Shown in pieces: positions 47,593 through 55,499 of a stretch of 64,000 nucleotides of DNA. Position numbers and translations under genes: made by a program. The DNA comes from Rhizobium lusitanum (GTDB taxonomy: Bacteria; Pseudomonadota; Alphaproteobacteria; Rhizobiales; Rhizobiaceae). The notes under the pieces were generated by a model, which was not told the origin of the DNA, did no database searches, and saw only the letters and a list, made by a program, of their open reading frames with translations. Position 1 is the first letter of the stretch; every line of letters starts with the position of its first letter. The DNA is taken from positions 2,965,001 through 3,029,000 of the forward strand of contig NZ_CP050308.1 in assembly GCF_014189535.1 (NCBI RefSeq), given 5' to 3'.

Positions 47593-49014
47593 TTATCCGT
47601 GAGCAGGCTTTCGCCATGGGCCTAATCCCGTCGAGATCACGGCAAGACCGATGATCGTAGCCGCCACGGGCACGAGCAGTGCCAATCTCAAGGCTTCTAG
47701 GCGAGCGTCGGCGTCGGTTTCCGCGCCGAGCGCCAGGACGCCGACGGCGCTTGCTGCCGACAGCCCGAGTGCCGCGCCGAATTGAAAGGCCGTGTTCACG
47801 AGGCCGCTCGCCAGACCCTGCTCGCTTTCGCCGATCCCGTCCGTTGCCAGAATGGTCAGCGGGCCGTAGGCGAGCGAGAATGCCAAGCCAAGCAGGATCA
47901 TCGAGGGGAACATTGCCGCATAGGTCCAGTCGAGGCTCACCTGCAGGAACCAGGCATAGGAAAATGCCGCCAGCAGCACCCCGCCGAAAATGACTTTTAT
48001 ATTGCCGAAGCGATTGACCAGCCACGGGGTCACGGTTGGGGCGAGAATTGCGTCGGCGCCGATGGCCAGCAGTGCGAGGCTTGTCTGCAGCGATGTCCAG
48101 CCCATCAGTTCCTGCAGGTAGAGCGACACCAGAAACTGGAAGCCGAAGAAGGAGCCGGCGAAGAACAGCGCGCCGAGATTGGCGCGGATGAGCGAGGGCG
48201 TGCGCAGGATCCCGAGGCGCACCAGCGGCGTTTTGACCTTCAGTTGGGTGGCGACAAAGGCAATCCAGAGGATTGCGCTGACAGCAAAGACGGAAATCGT
48301 CCAATCCAGGCCGTGCGTGGGGTTTTCGAGCCGTGTCACGCCATAGGCGGCGGACAACATCGCGCCTGCGAGGATGACGGCGCCCAGCATATCGAAACGT
48401 TGGCCGTGGTCCCTTTGATGGTCGTTGGTGACCAGGCGCGGTGTCAGGATGAAGATAAGGCTGGCAAGAATGACCGGTGCGAAAAATACCCAGCGCCAGT
48501 CGATGGCGGCAAGCAGGCCGCCAGCAACAAGCCCCAGCGAGAAGCCTCCGGCAGCCGTGCCGGCATAAATGAGCACCGCCTTGTTACGCTGCGGCCCTTC
48601 CGGGAAGTTCGTGATGATCAGCGCAAGGCCGGCCGGCGTCATGAAGGCTGAGGCGACGCCGGTGACGAAACGCGCCGTCAGCAACATCCAGCCTTCGGTG
48701 GCGAAGCCCCCGAGACCGGAGAATGCGATGAACACGGCAAGCGCGGAGAGAAATACCCGCCGCTTGCCAAAGATATCAGCCGCGCGGCCGCCGAGCAGCA
48801 TGAAGCCGGCATAGCCAAGCACATAGGAGCTGACGACGGCGCTGAGGGTCGTGGTCGAGAGGCCCAATTCGGCGCGGATCGCCGGCAGGGCCACATTCAG
48901 CATCGCGACATCGATGCCTTCGAGGAAAATCGCTCCGCATAGGACGAGCAGGGCGCCTCTCGCCCCTGCGCTCATCGGCGCTTGCGAACTCGAGGTGTGA
49001 GATAAGGTCGACAT
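47593..49014 (-). CDS. MFS transporter, DHA2-like drug efflux type
   Basis: A 473-residue transporter with about 14 hydrophobic segments. Motif A appears as GGRAADIFGKRRVFLSAL near residue 75, and motif C-like glycine-rich GTAAGGFSLGLVAGGLLAAIDWRWVFF near 150. The N terminus LEGIDVAMLNVALPAIRAELG is the DHA2 signature D1 form. It probably exports toxic or aromatic compounds by proton antiport. ATG 49014 follows GAGGG. It is divergent from an HxlR regulator with an inverted repeat between, so it is likely controlled by it. Confidence 0.88.
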   Translation of the reverse strand: MSTLSHTSSSQAPMSAGARGALLVLCGAIFLEGIDVAMLNVALPAIRAELGLSTTTLSAVVSSYVLGYAGFMLLGGRAADIFGKRRVFLSALAVFIAFSGLGGFATEGWMLLTARFVTGVASAFMTPAGLALIITNFPEGPQRNKAVLIYAGTAAGGFSLGLVAGGLLAAIDWRWVFFAPVILASLIFILTPRLVTNDHQRDHGQRFDMLGAVILAGAMLSAAYGVTRLENPTHGLDWTISVFAVSAILWIAFVATQLKVKTPLVRLGILRTPSLIRANLGALFFAGSFFGFQFLVSLYLQELMGWTSLQTSLALLAIGADAILAPTVTPWLVNRFGNIKVIFGGVLLAAFSYAWFLQVSLDWTYAAMFPSMILLGLAFSLAYGPLTILATDGIGESEQGLASGLVNTAFQFGAALGLSAASAVGVLALGAETDADARLEALRLALLVPVAATIIGLAVISTGLGPWRKPAHG

Positions 49015-49079
49015 GGGTATGCCCTCACGTTTGATGGTTTGGTATGGAAATGGCAGGTCAATCACTATGGAGCCTGTCA

Positions 49080-49094
49080 GTTACTTCTTGTAAC
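49080..49094. promoter_or_regulatory. operator candidate between the MFS and HxlR genes
   Basis: GTTAC-TTCTT-GTAAC is a perfect five-base inverted repeat in the 110-base divergent region, in the size range bound by dimeric HxlR/MarR-type winged-helix regulators. A pair of CCATGG palindromes lies just to its right (49095 and near 49120). Binding is inferred. Confidence 0.5.
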
Positions 49095-49124
49095 CATGGT
49101 TGAGGTAAGGCATATTCCACAGCC

Positions 49125-49550
49125 ATGGAAGAAGGCACTTCAAACTCACCGAGTGATTGCTGCAGCACCGATGGGGACTACGATGTTCTCCAATGGGATC
49201 AGCGTGAGGGCTGCGAAGTCCGGCAGATCCTCGACAGGATCGCCGATAAGTGGTCGCTGCTGGTCATTGCCCTGCTTGAAAAACGCACGCTGCGGTTCAC
49301 GGAGTTGAAGAGGAGCATCGATGGCATCAGCCAGCGGATGCTGACCAATACGCTGCGCCATCTGGAGCGTGATGGCATCGTCGAACGCACGGTGTTTCCA
49401 GTGGTCCCGCCACGCGTCGAATACAGGCTGACGTCGCTCGGCTGCACCTTGCATGAGACGATCCAGTCGCTGGTCAACTGGACGGAAAATAACCAGCGGG
49501 AAATCATCGCCGCCCGCGTCAGTTATGACGCGCGGGAACGGGATCGCTGA
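49125..49550 (+). CDS. HxlR-family transcriptional regulator
   Basis: A 141-residue winged-helix regulator. The HxlR signature is CEVRQILDRIADKWSLLVIA then LLEKRTLRFTELKRSIDGIS, followed by QRMLTNTLRHLERDGIVERT and VPPRVEYRLTSLG. A conserved N-terminal cysteine (REGCEV) may sense electrophiles or oxidants as in other members. It is divergent from the MFS gene, its probable target. Confidence 0.9.
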   Translation: MEEGTSNSPSDCCSTDGDYDVLQWDQREGCEVRQILDRIADKWSLLVIALLEKRTLRFTELKRSIDGISQRMLTNTLRHLERDGIVERTVFPVVPPRVEYRLTSLGCTLHETIQSLVNWTENNQREIIAARVSYDARERDR

Positions 49551-49832
49551 TCGGATTTCGGCACTCCGAGGTCAACTTCAAGTCTCACATGCCTGGACCC
49601 GATGTCTTCCTGTCGTGCGATTGGAAGACACGGCTACGATTGCCTCAATTTTCAAGCGGTAAATTCATGCCCCACCGACAGAAATACGAGGCGTTCCATA
49701 ATGATGTGGCGCTAGCCGACTGGGCCCGCCGTTATCTGTATAGAATTGCTTGCTCATAGCAAGTTTACTCATTTCAGCACTCAAATGGTGTTGGAGATTC
49801 CATGACTTAACGCTCAGATAACTGGAGAATAG

Positions 49833-49853
49833 ACCTCCGTCTTTCTCGGAGGT
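49833..49853 (+). terminator. hairpin in the HxlR to WcbI gap
   Basis: ACCTCCG (49833-49839) and CGGAGGT (49847-49853) form a seven-base-pair stem with a TCTTTCT loop, followed by TTTCTCTG. It could end leftward-entering transcripts before the WcbI cluster. The rest of 49551-49832 shows no credible gene. Confidence 0.45.
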
Positions 49854-49882
49854 TTCTCTGTTGGTGCTTCCACGTCGCAATA

Positions 49883-49912
49883 TTCGAATAAAGTTGGGGC
49901 TACTTATTCGAA
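49883..49912 (+). promoter_or_regulatory. inverted repeat in the leader of the WcbI-GSCFA-WcbI cluster
   Basis: TTCGAATAA and TTATTCGAA are perfect nine-base inverted copies with a 12-base spacer, one about 57 and the other about 86 bases before the first GTG start. The spacing fits a dimeric regulator bound on one DNA face. Alternatively it is an RNA hairpin. No regulator gene for it is adjacent. Confidence 0.5.
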
Positions 49913-49968
49913 ATCCGGCAGGCGATGGCGAGGTTGCTGAAAATAGGCCTGTGCTTAGGGGGCGCGCC

Positions 49969-50826
49969 GTGGAGCGTTGGTTGTTGATTTCCAATTGCAA
50001 TACTTATGCGCTTGCGCGTTCATTGCAGTTGTTGAGTGACAGTTTCGATCTTGATTGTGTGGATGTTTGGCAATTCAAGAGGGAAATGGCGGATTACGCC
50101 GAGAAGATTCCAAAATACGATAGGCTGATCATAAATCCCATAGCCGAGCTGATGGGTTATGATTTTTCATCGGTGGAAAATCTGCACAGGATTCCGAACC
50201 TGGAGTTCGACGCCTACCACCCGGATTTTTGTTTCGCCTGCGCGCGAAACGAACGTATCTACAAGCCTTTGGCCGCCAATCAGTCGATGATCATTATCGC
50301 AGCCTTCCAGGCGGGATTGAGCGTCGAGAAGACCCGAAGGCTGTTTCGTCGCGACATATATGAACAAAGCGGTTTCTTCTCGCGCTGGGAACCGGCGAGA
50401 GACAGGCTGATCTCCACCTTCGCTGTCTTTGGGATGGATATGACGAACCCCTTCAGGCGCTGGACGCGGGGTGAGAGTTTCATGCATAGCCTGGGGCATC
50501 CCAAGGCTCCCCCTATCCTCGATGTCGCTCGTACATTTCTGAGGAATCGCGGCATCGAGACGAACAAGACGGATCTGGTGCCTTTCGACACAATCGTGAA
50601 TGGCGTTTGCCTTCCGGTCTATCCCGAAATAGGCGAGTTGTTCGGGGTCCGCGGCTCGTACATGTTTAAGGTTTTCGGCGAGTACAAGCTCATCTCGCTG
50701 GAGAAACTCATTGAGCTTAGTTTCGAAGCCTACGCAGACTATGGGACGGATGAGATCACGGTCGAGCCGGGCTATCTCACGCGTTTCAACCGCGTAAAGC
50801 AGGCGATAGCGGAGGCAGATGCATGA
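49969..50826 (+). CDS. WcbI-family polysaccharide biosynthesis putative acetyltransferase (copy A)
   Basis: A 285-residue protein of the WcbI family, members of which bind CoA and are thought to acetylate capsular polysaccharide. The N-terminal strand-loop VERWLLISNCNTYALARSLQ carries the family Asn-Cys. Other marks are KYDRLIINPIAE, FDAYHPDFCFACAR, RDIYEQSGFFSRWE, NKTDLVP and EKLIELSFEAYADYG. The start is GTG 49969, chosen because AGGGGG lies six bases upstream and the same GCCGTGGA context begins copy B. A longer upstream frame is unlikely. The end overlaps the GSCFA gene by four bases. GC content is lower than in the flanking housekeeping genes. Confidence 0.75.
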   Translation: MERWLLISNCNTYALARSLQLLSDSFDLDCVDVWQFKREMADYAEKIPKYDRLIINPIAELMGYDFSSVENLHRIPNLEFDAYHPDFCFACARNERIYKPLAANQSMIIIAAFQAGLSVEKTRRLFRRDIYEQSGFFSRWEPARDRLISTFAVFGMDMTNPFRRWTRGESFMHSLGHPKAPPILDVARTFLRNRGIETNKTDLVPFDTIVNGVCLPVYPEIGELFGVRGSYMFKVFGEYKLISLEKLIELSFEAYADYGTDEITVEPGYLTRFNRVKQAIAEADA

Positions 50827-51881
50827 GCAATCCATATTCCACGATCAATGACTATCAGTTGTGGCGTCGGTCCGTTGCGCGCGTGGAAACGCATATGTTC
50901 GATCCGATCGTCAATCCGAGATTCAAGATCGACAGGCAAGTTAAAGTCGCAACGGCCGGGAGTTGTTTCGCGCAGCATATCTCGCGTCAGATCCAGCGGA
51001 TCGGCTTTCATTATTTCATTTCCGAGAAGGGCGAGGATTTGTCCGACGCGGAAAAATCCAAGCGAAATTTCGGCGTCTTCTCGGCGCGCTACGGGAATAT
51101 CTATACGGCCCGGCAGTTGCTTCAGCTTTTCGACGAGGTCTTCGAGGGTCGTGAACCCGCCGAGAAGGCCTGGTTGCGCAAGGATGGAAGGTTCGTCGAT
51201 CCTTACCGTCCGCAGATCGAGCCTGATGGGTATGAAAGCCCGGAGGCCGTCATCGAGGCGCGCCGTTCACATCTTAAGGCCGTGCGGTCGGTATTCCTCG
51301 ATTCCGATGTTCTGGTTTTCACGCTGGGGCTGACGGAATCGTGGCGATCGAAGGCGGATGGATCCGTCTTTCCTCTTGCGCCGGGGGTTACCGCGGGATC
51401 GTTCGATCCGGACCGGTATGAATTCGTCAATTTCACCGTGGAAGAGGTCGACCGTCATCTGTCGCTGTTCCTGAAGAAATTGAAGGAGGTCAATCCTCGC
51501 GTAAAAGTGCTTCTCACCGTTTCCCCGGTGCCGCTGGTGGCGACCTATGAAAACCGGAACGTCCTGGTTTCGACGACCTATAGCAAAGCCGTGCTGCGCG
51601 TGGTGGCAGAGCAGATGCTATCGCGTTTTGACTGGGTCGACTATTTCCCGTCCTACGAGATCATCACCGGAAGCTATGCCGGCGGCCTCTATTATGAAGA
51701 CGACTATCGTGAGGTAAACCATCTCGGTGTAGCGCATGTGATGCGGTGCTTCGTCAGGAACTATGTCTCGCAGCCCAACAAGGAAGCCGAGCCCAAAGCC
51801 GCGATGCTGCCGCCACCTCCCGAGACCGAATATCAAACCGTGGTCTGCGACGAACGAGAGATCGAGATGTTACGTCCCTGA
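50823..51881 (+). CDS. GSCFA-domain protein (SGNH/GDSL-like)
   Basis: A 352-residue protein with the name-giving motif in KVATAGSCFAQHISRQI (residues 46-50 are GSCFA), where Ser is the likely nucleophile of an SGNH-like esterase. Further blocks are NIYTARQLLQLFDEVFEG, VFTLGLTESW near 160, LTVSPVPLVATYENRNVLVS near 237 and DDYREVNHLGVAHV near 292-305, giving the Asp/His part of a triad. Family members occur in polysaccharide loci; no activity has been established to my knowledge. No signal peptide, so it acts in the cytoplasm. It lies between two WcbI-like genes. Confidence 0.85.
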   Translation: MSNPYSTINDYQLWRRSVARVETHMFDPIVNPRFKIDRQVKVATAGSCFAQHISRQIQRIGFHYFISEKGEDLSDAEKSKRNFGVFSARYGNIYTARQLLQLFDEVFEGREPAEKAWLRKDGRFVDPYRPQIEPDGYESPEAVIEARRSHLKAVRSVFLDSDVLVFTLGLTESWRSKADGSVFPLAPGVTAGSFDPDRYEFVNFTVEEVDRHLSLFLKKLKEVNPRVKVLLTVSPVPLVATYENRNVLVSTTYSKAVLRVVAEQMLSRFDWVDYFPSYEIITGSYAGGLYYEDDYREVNHLGVAHVMRCFVRNYVSQPNKEAEPKAAMLPPPPETEYQTVVCDEREIEMLRP

Positions 51882-51951
51882 CGCGCCCGGAGCCGGTTGC
51901 CGGCTCATGGGAGGTGTTCAGGGAGCATATGAATATCATTGGGAGCCCGCC

Positions 51952-52812
51952 GTGGAAGCATGGTTGATTATTTCGAATGCCCAGACGTTCGGCCTTGCAA
52001 ACTCCATGAGGTTGCTGACCAATGATGTGAAGATCGATCACGTCGATGTCTGGACGCTTCGGGCAAGTCTGGACCATTTCGTCCAAACTATTCCCACATA
52101 TGACAGGATCGTGATCCATCCCCAGATCGAGCATGGATATTATGATTTCTCCTCGGTGGAAAAGCTGAGCCGAATTCCGTCCATACAATTTGATGCCTAT
52201 CATCCGGACATCTGTTTTGTCGGCGCGCGAGGACAGCTCATCAACGGTCCAATGGGCGCTTATCACTCCATGATTGTGCTGGCCGGCTTTCGGGCGGGAT
52301 TGACCGCCGAGAGAACGCGAGCCTTGTTTCGGCGCGATGTCTTCGAGCGAAGCGGATTCTTTTCACGCTGGGAGAGCGAGCGAAAGAAGCTGCTGGAAAG
52401 CTTTGCCGCGCACGGGCTGGATATATCGGAGTCCTTCAGAGCCTGGTCGCGGCGCGAGAGCTTCATGTATGGCATAGATCATTCCAAGGCTCGCCCGATC
52501 CGCGATATCGCGCACGTCTTCCTGCGGCAGTGCGGCATCGAAACAAACCAGACCGATCTCGTGCCCGCTGACGTCATCATGGCTGGATGTTGTTTTCCGG
52601 TCTATCCTGAGGTGGCTGAGGTTTTGGGAGTCGAGGGCTCCTATATGTTCAAGCCGCATCACGACTACAGGCTCATTTCCCTGGAGAAATTTATCGAGCT
52701 GAGCTTTGCCTTGTATGCGAAATATTCCCCTGAGGAGATCCTGCCGGGTCCTCTTTTCGCTGAGCGCTATGATCGCGTCAGATCCGTTGTGGCGGAAGAA
52801 AATCTACAGTGA
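51952..52812 (+). CDS. WcbI-family polysaccharide biosynthesis putative acetyltransferase (copy B)
   Basis: A 286-residue homologue of copy A. They align end to end without large gaps; roughly half of the central 150 residues agree (YDFSSVEKLSRIPS, FDAYHPDICF, SGFFSRWE, CGIETNQTDLVP, SLEKFIELSF). The important difference is SNAQTFGLANS, where the Cys of copy A (residue 10) is Ala. GTG 51952 with GGGAG six bases upstream is the start, matching copy A. It follows the GSCFA stop by 70 bases. It could be a regulatory or structural partner of copy A, or an enzyme with another mechanism. Confidence 0.75.
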   Translation: MEAWLIISNAQTFGLANSMRLLTNDVKIDHVDVWTLRASLDHFVQTIPTYDRIVIHPQIEHGYYDFSSVEKLSRIPSIQFDAYHPDICFVGARGQLINGPMGAYHSMIVLAGFRAGLTAERTRALFRRDVFERSGFFSRWESERKKLLESFAAHGLDISESFRAWSRRESFMYGIDHSKARPIRDIAHVFLRQCGIETNQTDLVPADVIMAGCCFPVYPEVAEVLGVEGSYMFKPHHDYRLISLEKFIELSFALYAKYSPEEILPGPLFAERYDRVRSVVAEENLQ

Positions 52813-52814
52813 TT

Positions 52815-54371
52815 TCAACGTACCGGCTTGGTGCCCTCGTCGTGATCCGCTCTCAGCGGCAGTTCCGGCAGGAACAATAGGGCGATCAGCGCCAGTGCCA
52901 CGATGACGGTTCCGGTGGCGAAGGTCATGGCGATAGCGTGGCGGTAGAGCGCGATCGCCGCTGCATGGGCGTCCGGCGATGCGGTGGCGAGTTGCTTCAG
53001 GCCGCTTTCGGTCAGTGACGATATGTCCAGGCTGCCGGAGGCGCCGGTCGCCTGGTGCACGCGATAGGCCAGGATGGCGCCGGAGCCGGTGACGCCGATC
53101 AGGCCACCGAGCGAGCGGAAGAAGGCAAGCGTCGCCGTGCCGACACCGCGATGGGCCAGCGGCAGGGCATTCTGTACCGCGATCGTCATCGTCGGCATCA
53201 CCAGCCCAAGCCCCAGGCCGAGCGCAAAGATCGAGGGTTCTATAATGGCAAATCCCTGGCTTTCGGCGGCGGCCCAGGCAAGCACGGCGAAGGCCACGGT
53301 TGCAAGGCCGAGGCCTGAAAGCTGGGCCGGCTTGTAGCGGCCGGAGCGCTGCAGCAGCACGCGCCCGTTAAACATCGAGGAGATGACGAAGCCGACCATC
53401 AGCGGTCCGGTCAGAAGGCCGGATTGCGAGGGACTTGCGCCCATCACCATCTGGAAGAACAGCGGAAAGAACAGGCTTGCCCCGAGCATGCCCATGAAGG
53501 TCAAGGCCAGCACGATGCAGGCGACGACGAACAGGCGGTTGCGAAAGAGATCGGGTGGCAGCACCGGCTCCGGTTCGTGGCGAATATGGAAGACGAAGAA
53601 GACACTGAGGATGAGAGAGGCGGCCGACAGGCCGATGATCTCCGGTGAATTCCAGGCCCATTCGTTGCCGCCAAGCGCAAGGACCAGCAAGAAACCGGTG
53701 GTGCAGGCGGTCAGCAGGGCCGCGCCGAGATAGTCGATGCGACGGCTGCGCGCCTGATGCGGCCGCTTCATCGCGCGGCCGATCATGACGAGGGCGACCG
53801 CGCCGATCGGCAGGTTGACGTAGAAAATCCAGTGCCAGGAGAGCAGATCGGTGATGACGCCACCGACGACCGGGCCGATGACGCTGCAGACGGCGAAGAC
53901 GGCAGCGATCGAGCCCTGGTTGCGGCCGCGCCTGGCCGGCGGCACCAGGTCGCCGATGATGATCTGCGCGAGCGGCATCAGTCCACCGGCGCCAATTCCC
54001 TGAATGGCGCGGAAGATAATGAGTTGGGGCAGCGTCTGCGCCATGCCACTCAAGACGGAACCGAGAAGGAAGATCAGGATCGCCGTATAGATCATCGGCT
54101 TGCGGCCATATTGATCGCTGAGCTTGCCGTAGAGCGGCATGGTGCTGGTCGAGGCCAGCACATAGGCGCTGACCACCCAGGACAGATGCGTCACGCCGCC
54201 GAGATCGCTGACGATGCGCGGCAGGGCAGTCGCGACAATGCTCTGGTCGATGGCGGCGAGGCCGAGAACGATCATCAGGCCGCGGATGACGGCGCGGATT
54301 TCACGGCGGTCGGGCGCATCGTTTCCGGTTGGCTGCGGTTGTGGAGCGGCTTGCTGACTCTGGATGGTCAT
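52815..54371 (-). CDS. MFS multidrug transporter, DHA2/EmrB-QacA type
   Basis: A 518-residue 14-segment exporter. The N-terminal segment LGLAAIDQSIVATALPRIVS carries motif D1, motif A is YGKLSDQYGRKPMIYTAIL near residue 82, and motif C-like GPVVGGVITDLLSWHWIFYVNLP lies near 165. It likely exports drugs or other hydrophobic compounds. Its start overlaps the end of the upstream MarR gene by four bases, forming a marR-emrB style operon. It converges with the WcbI cluster two bases away, without a visible terminator. Confidence 0.92.
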   Translation of the reverse strand: MTIQSQQAAPQPQPTGNDAPDRREIRAVIRGLMIVLGLAAIDQSIVATALPRIVSDLGGVTHLSWVVSAYVLASTSTMPLYGKLSDQYGRKPMIYTAILIFLLGSVLSGMAQTLPQLIIFRAIQGIGAGGLMPLAQIIIGDLVPPARRGRNQGSIAAVFAVCSVIGPVVGGVITDLLSWHWIFYVNLPIGAVALVMIGRAMKRPHQARSRRIDYLGAALLTACTTGFLLVLALGGNEWAWNSPEIIGLSAASLILSVFFVFHIRHEPEPVLPPDLFRNRLFVVACIVLALTFMGMLGASLFFPLFFQMVMGASPSQSGLLTGPLMVGFVISSMFNGRVLLQRSGRYKPAQLSGLGLATVAFAVLAWAAAESQGFAIIEPSIFALGLGLGLVMPTMTIAVQNALPLAHRGVGTATLAFFRSLGGLIGVTGSGAILAYRVHQATGASGSLDISSLTESGLKQLATASPDAHAAAIALYRHAIAMTFATGTVIVALALIALLFLPELPLRADHDEGTKPVR

Positions 54372-54832
54372 TGTCCGATCTCTCCGAGTGGGCCGATGGC
54401 GGCGCGAATTGCGGCGCGCGCGTCGGGTGATAATTTGGCGAGTTCGAAGGCGAGCCAGTCGGTTCGCTTCTGCTTCATGGCATGAATGATGCCTCGTCCC
54501 TTGTCGGTGGCGATCAGGCCGTTGCGCCGCCGGTCTTGCGGATCGGGCGCGGCGCGGGCGACGAGGCCTTCGCGTTCCATGGCCTTGATGTGCCCCGATA
54601 TCGTCGGTCCACGCAGCTTTTCCAGCCGGGCCAGCTCGGCGACGCCGATGCCTGGTTGCCGGACGATAGCGACGAGGAGAAGCGCTTGCAGCGGTGAGAT
54701 GCCGGGGTCGTCGGTCTCACGCCGCAGTTGCCGGTGAAGGCGATGTAGGGCCGGGCGCAGCGCTTCGGCGAGCGCCATTGCCTCTTCGATATCGTCGGCG
54801 TGTCCGGCTTCATGCATGCGTTCATATCTCAT
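54368..54832 (-). CDS. MarR-family transcriptional regulator
   Basis: A 154-residue winged-helix regulator. The DNA-binding part is PGIGVAELARLEKLRGPTIS then GHIKAMEREGLVARAAPDPQ and DRRRNGLIATDKGR, with the wing Arg pair. Flanking helices form the dimer. I chose ATG 54832 (MRYERMHEAGHADDIEE); longer frames upstream run through the antisense of the BA14K gene and are not real. An inverted repeat lies directly at its start. It should repress itself and the DHA2 exporter, with release by a small ligand. Confidence 0.88.
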   Translation of the reverse strand: MRYERMHEAGHADDIEEAMALAEALRPALHRLHRQLRRETDDPGISPLQALLLVAIVRQPGIGVAELARLEKLRGPTISGHIKAMEREGLVARAAPDPQDRRRNGLIATDKGRGIIHAMKQKRTDWLAFELAKLSPDARAAIRAAIGPLGEIGQ

Positions 54833-54836
54833 ATGA

Positions 54837-54855
54837 TAGGTAGGCTTCCTATCTA
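54837..54855. promoter_or_regulatory. MarR operator candidate
   Basis: TAGGTAGG-CTT-CCTATCTA is an eight-base inverted repeat with one mismatch, placed directly before the marR start codon. Position and size suit autoregulation by a MarR dimer. Confidence 0.55.
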
Positions 54856-54956
54856 TATAGATATTACGCTGTTCAAGTTTGCGCAAGCGATCGAATCCGC
54901 GGGAACCTTTTTCAATCATTGCGCGTTTTCTGATGTCGTTGGGACTTGAGAGGAGA

Positions 54957-55451
54957 ATGACCGTGAGGAGACTGTTGTCGGCGGTGTCAGCCACCGCCTT
55001 GAGTGTTTTGCTTGCCGTTTCGTCCATCAATCCGGCCACTGCGGGGCCAATCCAACCCCTGCCGCAGCCATTGGCATTGCAGACGAACGGGGCTTTGCAG
55101 ACGACCGGCCAGGCCAATGGCGTGACCGAAGTGCAATATCGTCATCACCGACCGCACTATCGTCCGCATTACCGTCCGTACTATCGCCCTGGCTATCATC
55201 ATCGCCCGGGCTATTGGCAGGGCCATCGCGGCTATCGTTACGGACGCCCAGGCTATCGCCGGCATCATGATGGCTGGTGGTATCCGATGGCCGCCTTCAC
55301 CGCGGGCGCGATCGTCGGTGGTGCCGTGGCCCGCCCATCGCATGGGACTGGGCACGCTCGCTGGTGCGCCAACCGGTATCGGTCGTATCGCGCCTCCGAC
55401 AACACCTATCAGCCGAGCAATGGTCCGCGCCGGCAGTGCGTCGTGCGGTGA
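54957..55451 (+). CDS. BA14K-family secreted protein
   Basis: A 164-residue protein with a signal peptide ([20 protein letters not shown], cleavage near PATA). A repetitive His/Tyr/Arg/Pro-rich middle ([20 protein letters not shown] and similar) and a hydrophobic glycine segment ([14 protein letters not shown]) follow. The C-terminal BA14K motif is [20 protein letters not shown] then GPRRQC, with two conserved Cys. Brucella BA14K is an immunogenic, lectin-like envelope protein. ATG 54957 has GAGGAGA upstream. It is divergent from the marR-exporter pair. Confidence 0.88.
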   Translation: MTVRRLLSAVSATALSVLLAVSSINPATAGPIQPLPQPLALQTNGALQTTGQANGVTEVQYRHHRPHYRPHYRPYYRPGYHHRPGYWQGHRGYRYGRPGYRRHHDGWWYPMAAFTAGAIVGGAVARPSHGTGHARWCANRYRSYRASDNTYQPSNGPRRQCVVR

Positions 55452-55465
55452 TTTGGCATAGAAAA

Positions 55466-55492
55466 CCCTCTCCCCGTTTTGCGGGGAGAGGG
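55466..55492. terminator. bidirectional terminator between the BA14K and SDR genes
   Basis: CCCTCTCCCCG and CGGGGAGAGGG form a perfect 11-base-pair stem with a TTTTG loop. It lies in the 48-base gap between two convergent genes. This sequence is also a common dispersed palindrome in rhizobial genomes. Confidence 0.75.
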
Positions 55493-55499
55493 GCGAGTA

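Noticed and set aside
54833..55117. N-terminal extension of the MarR regulator
   Set aside because: The extra 95 residues are antisense to the BA14K gene and its leader, have no similarity to MarR proteins, and would run over the operator.
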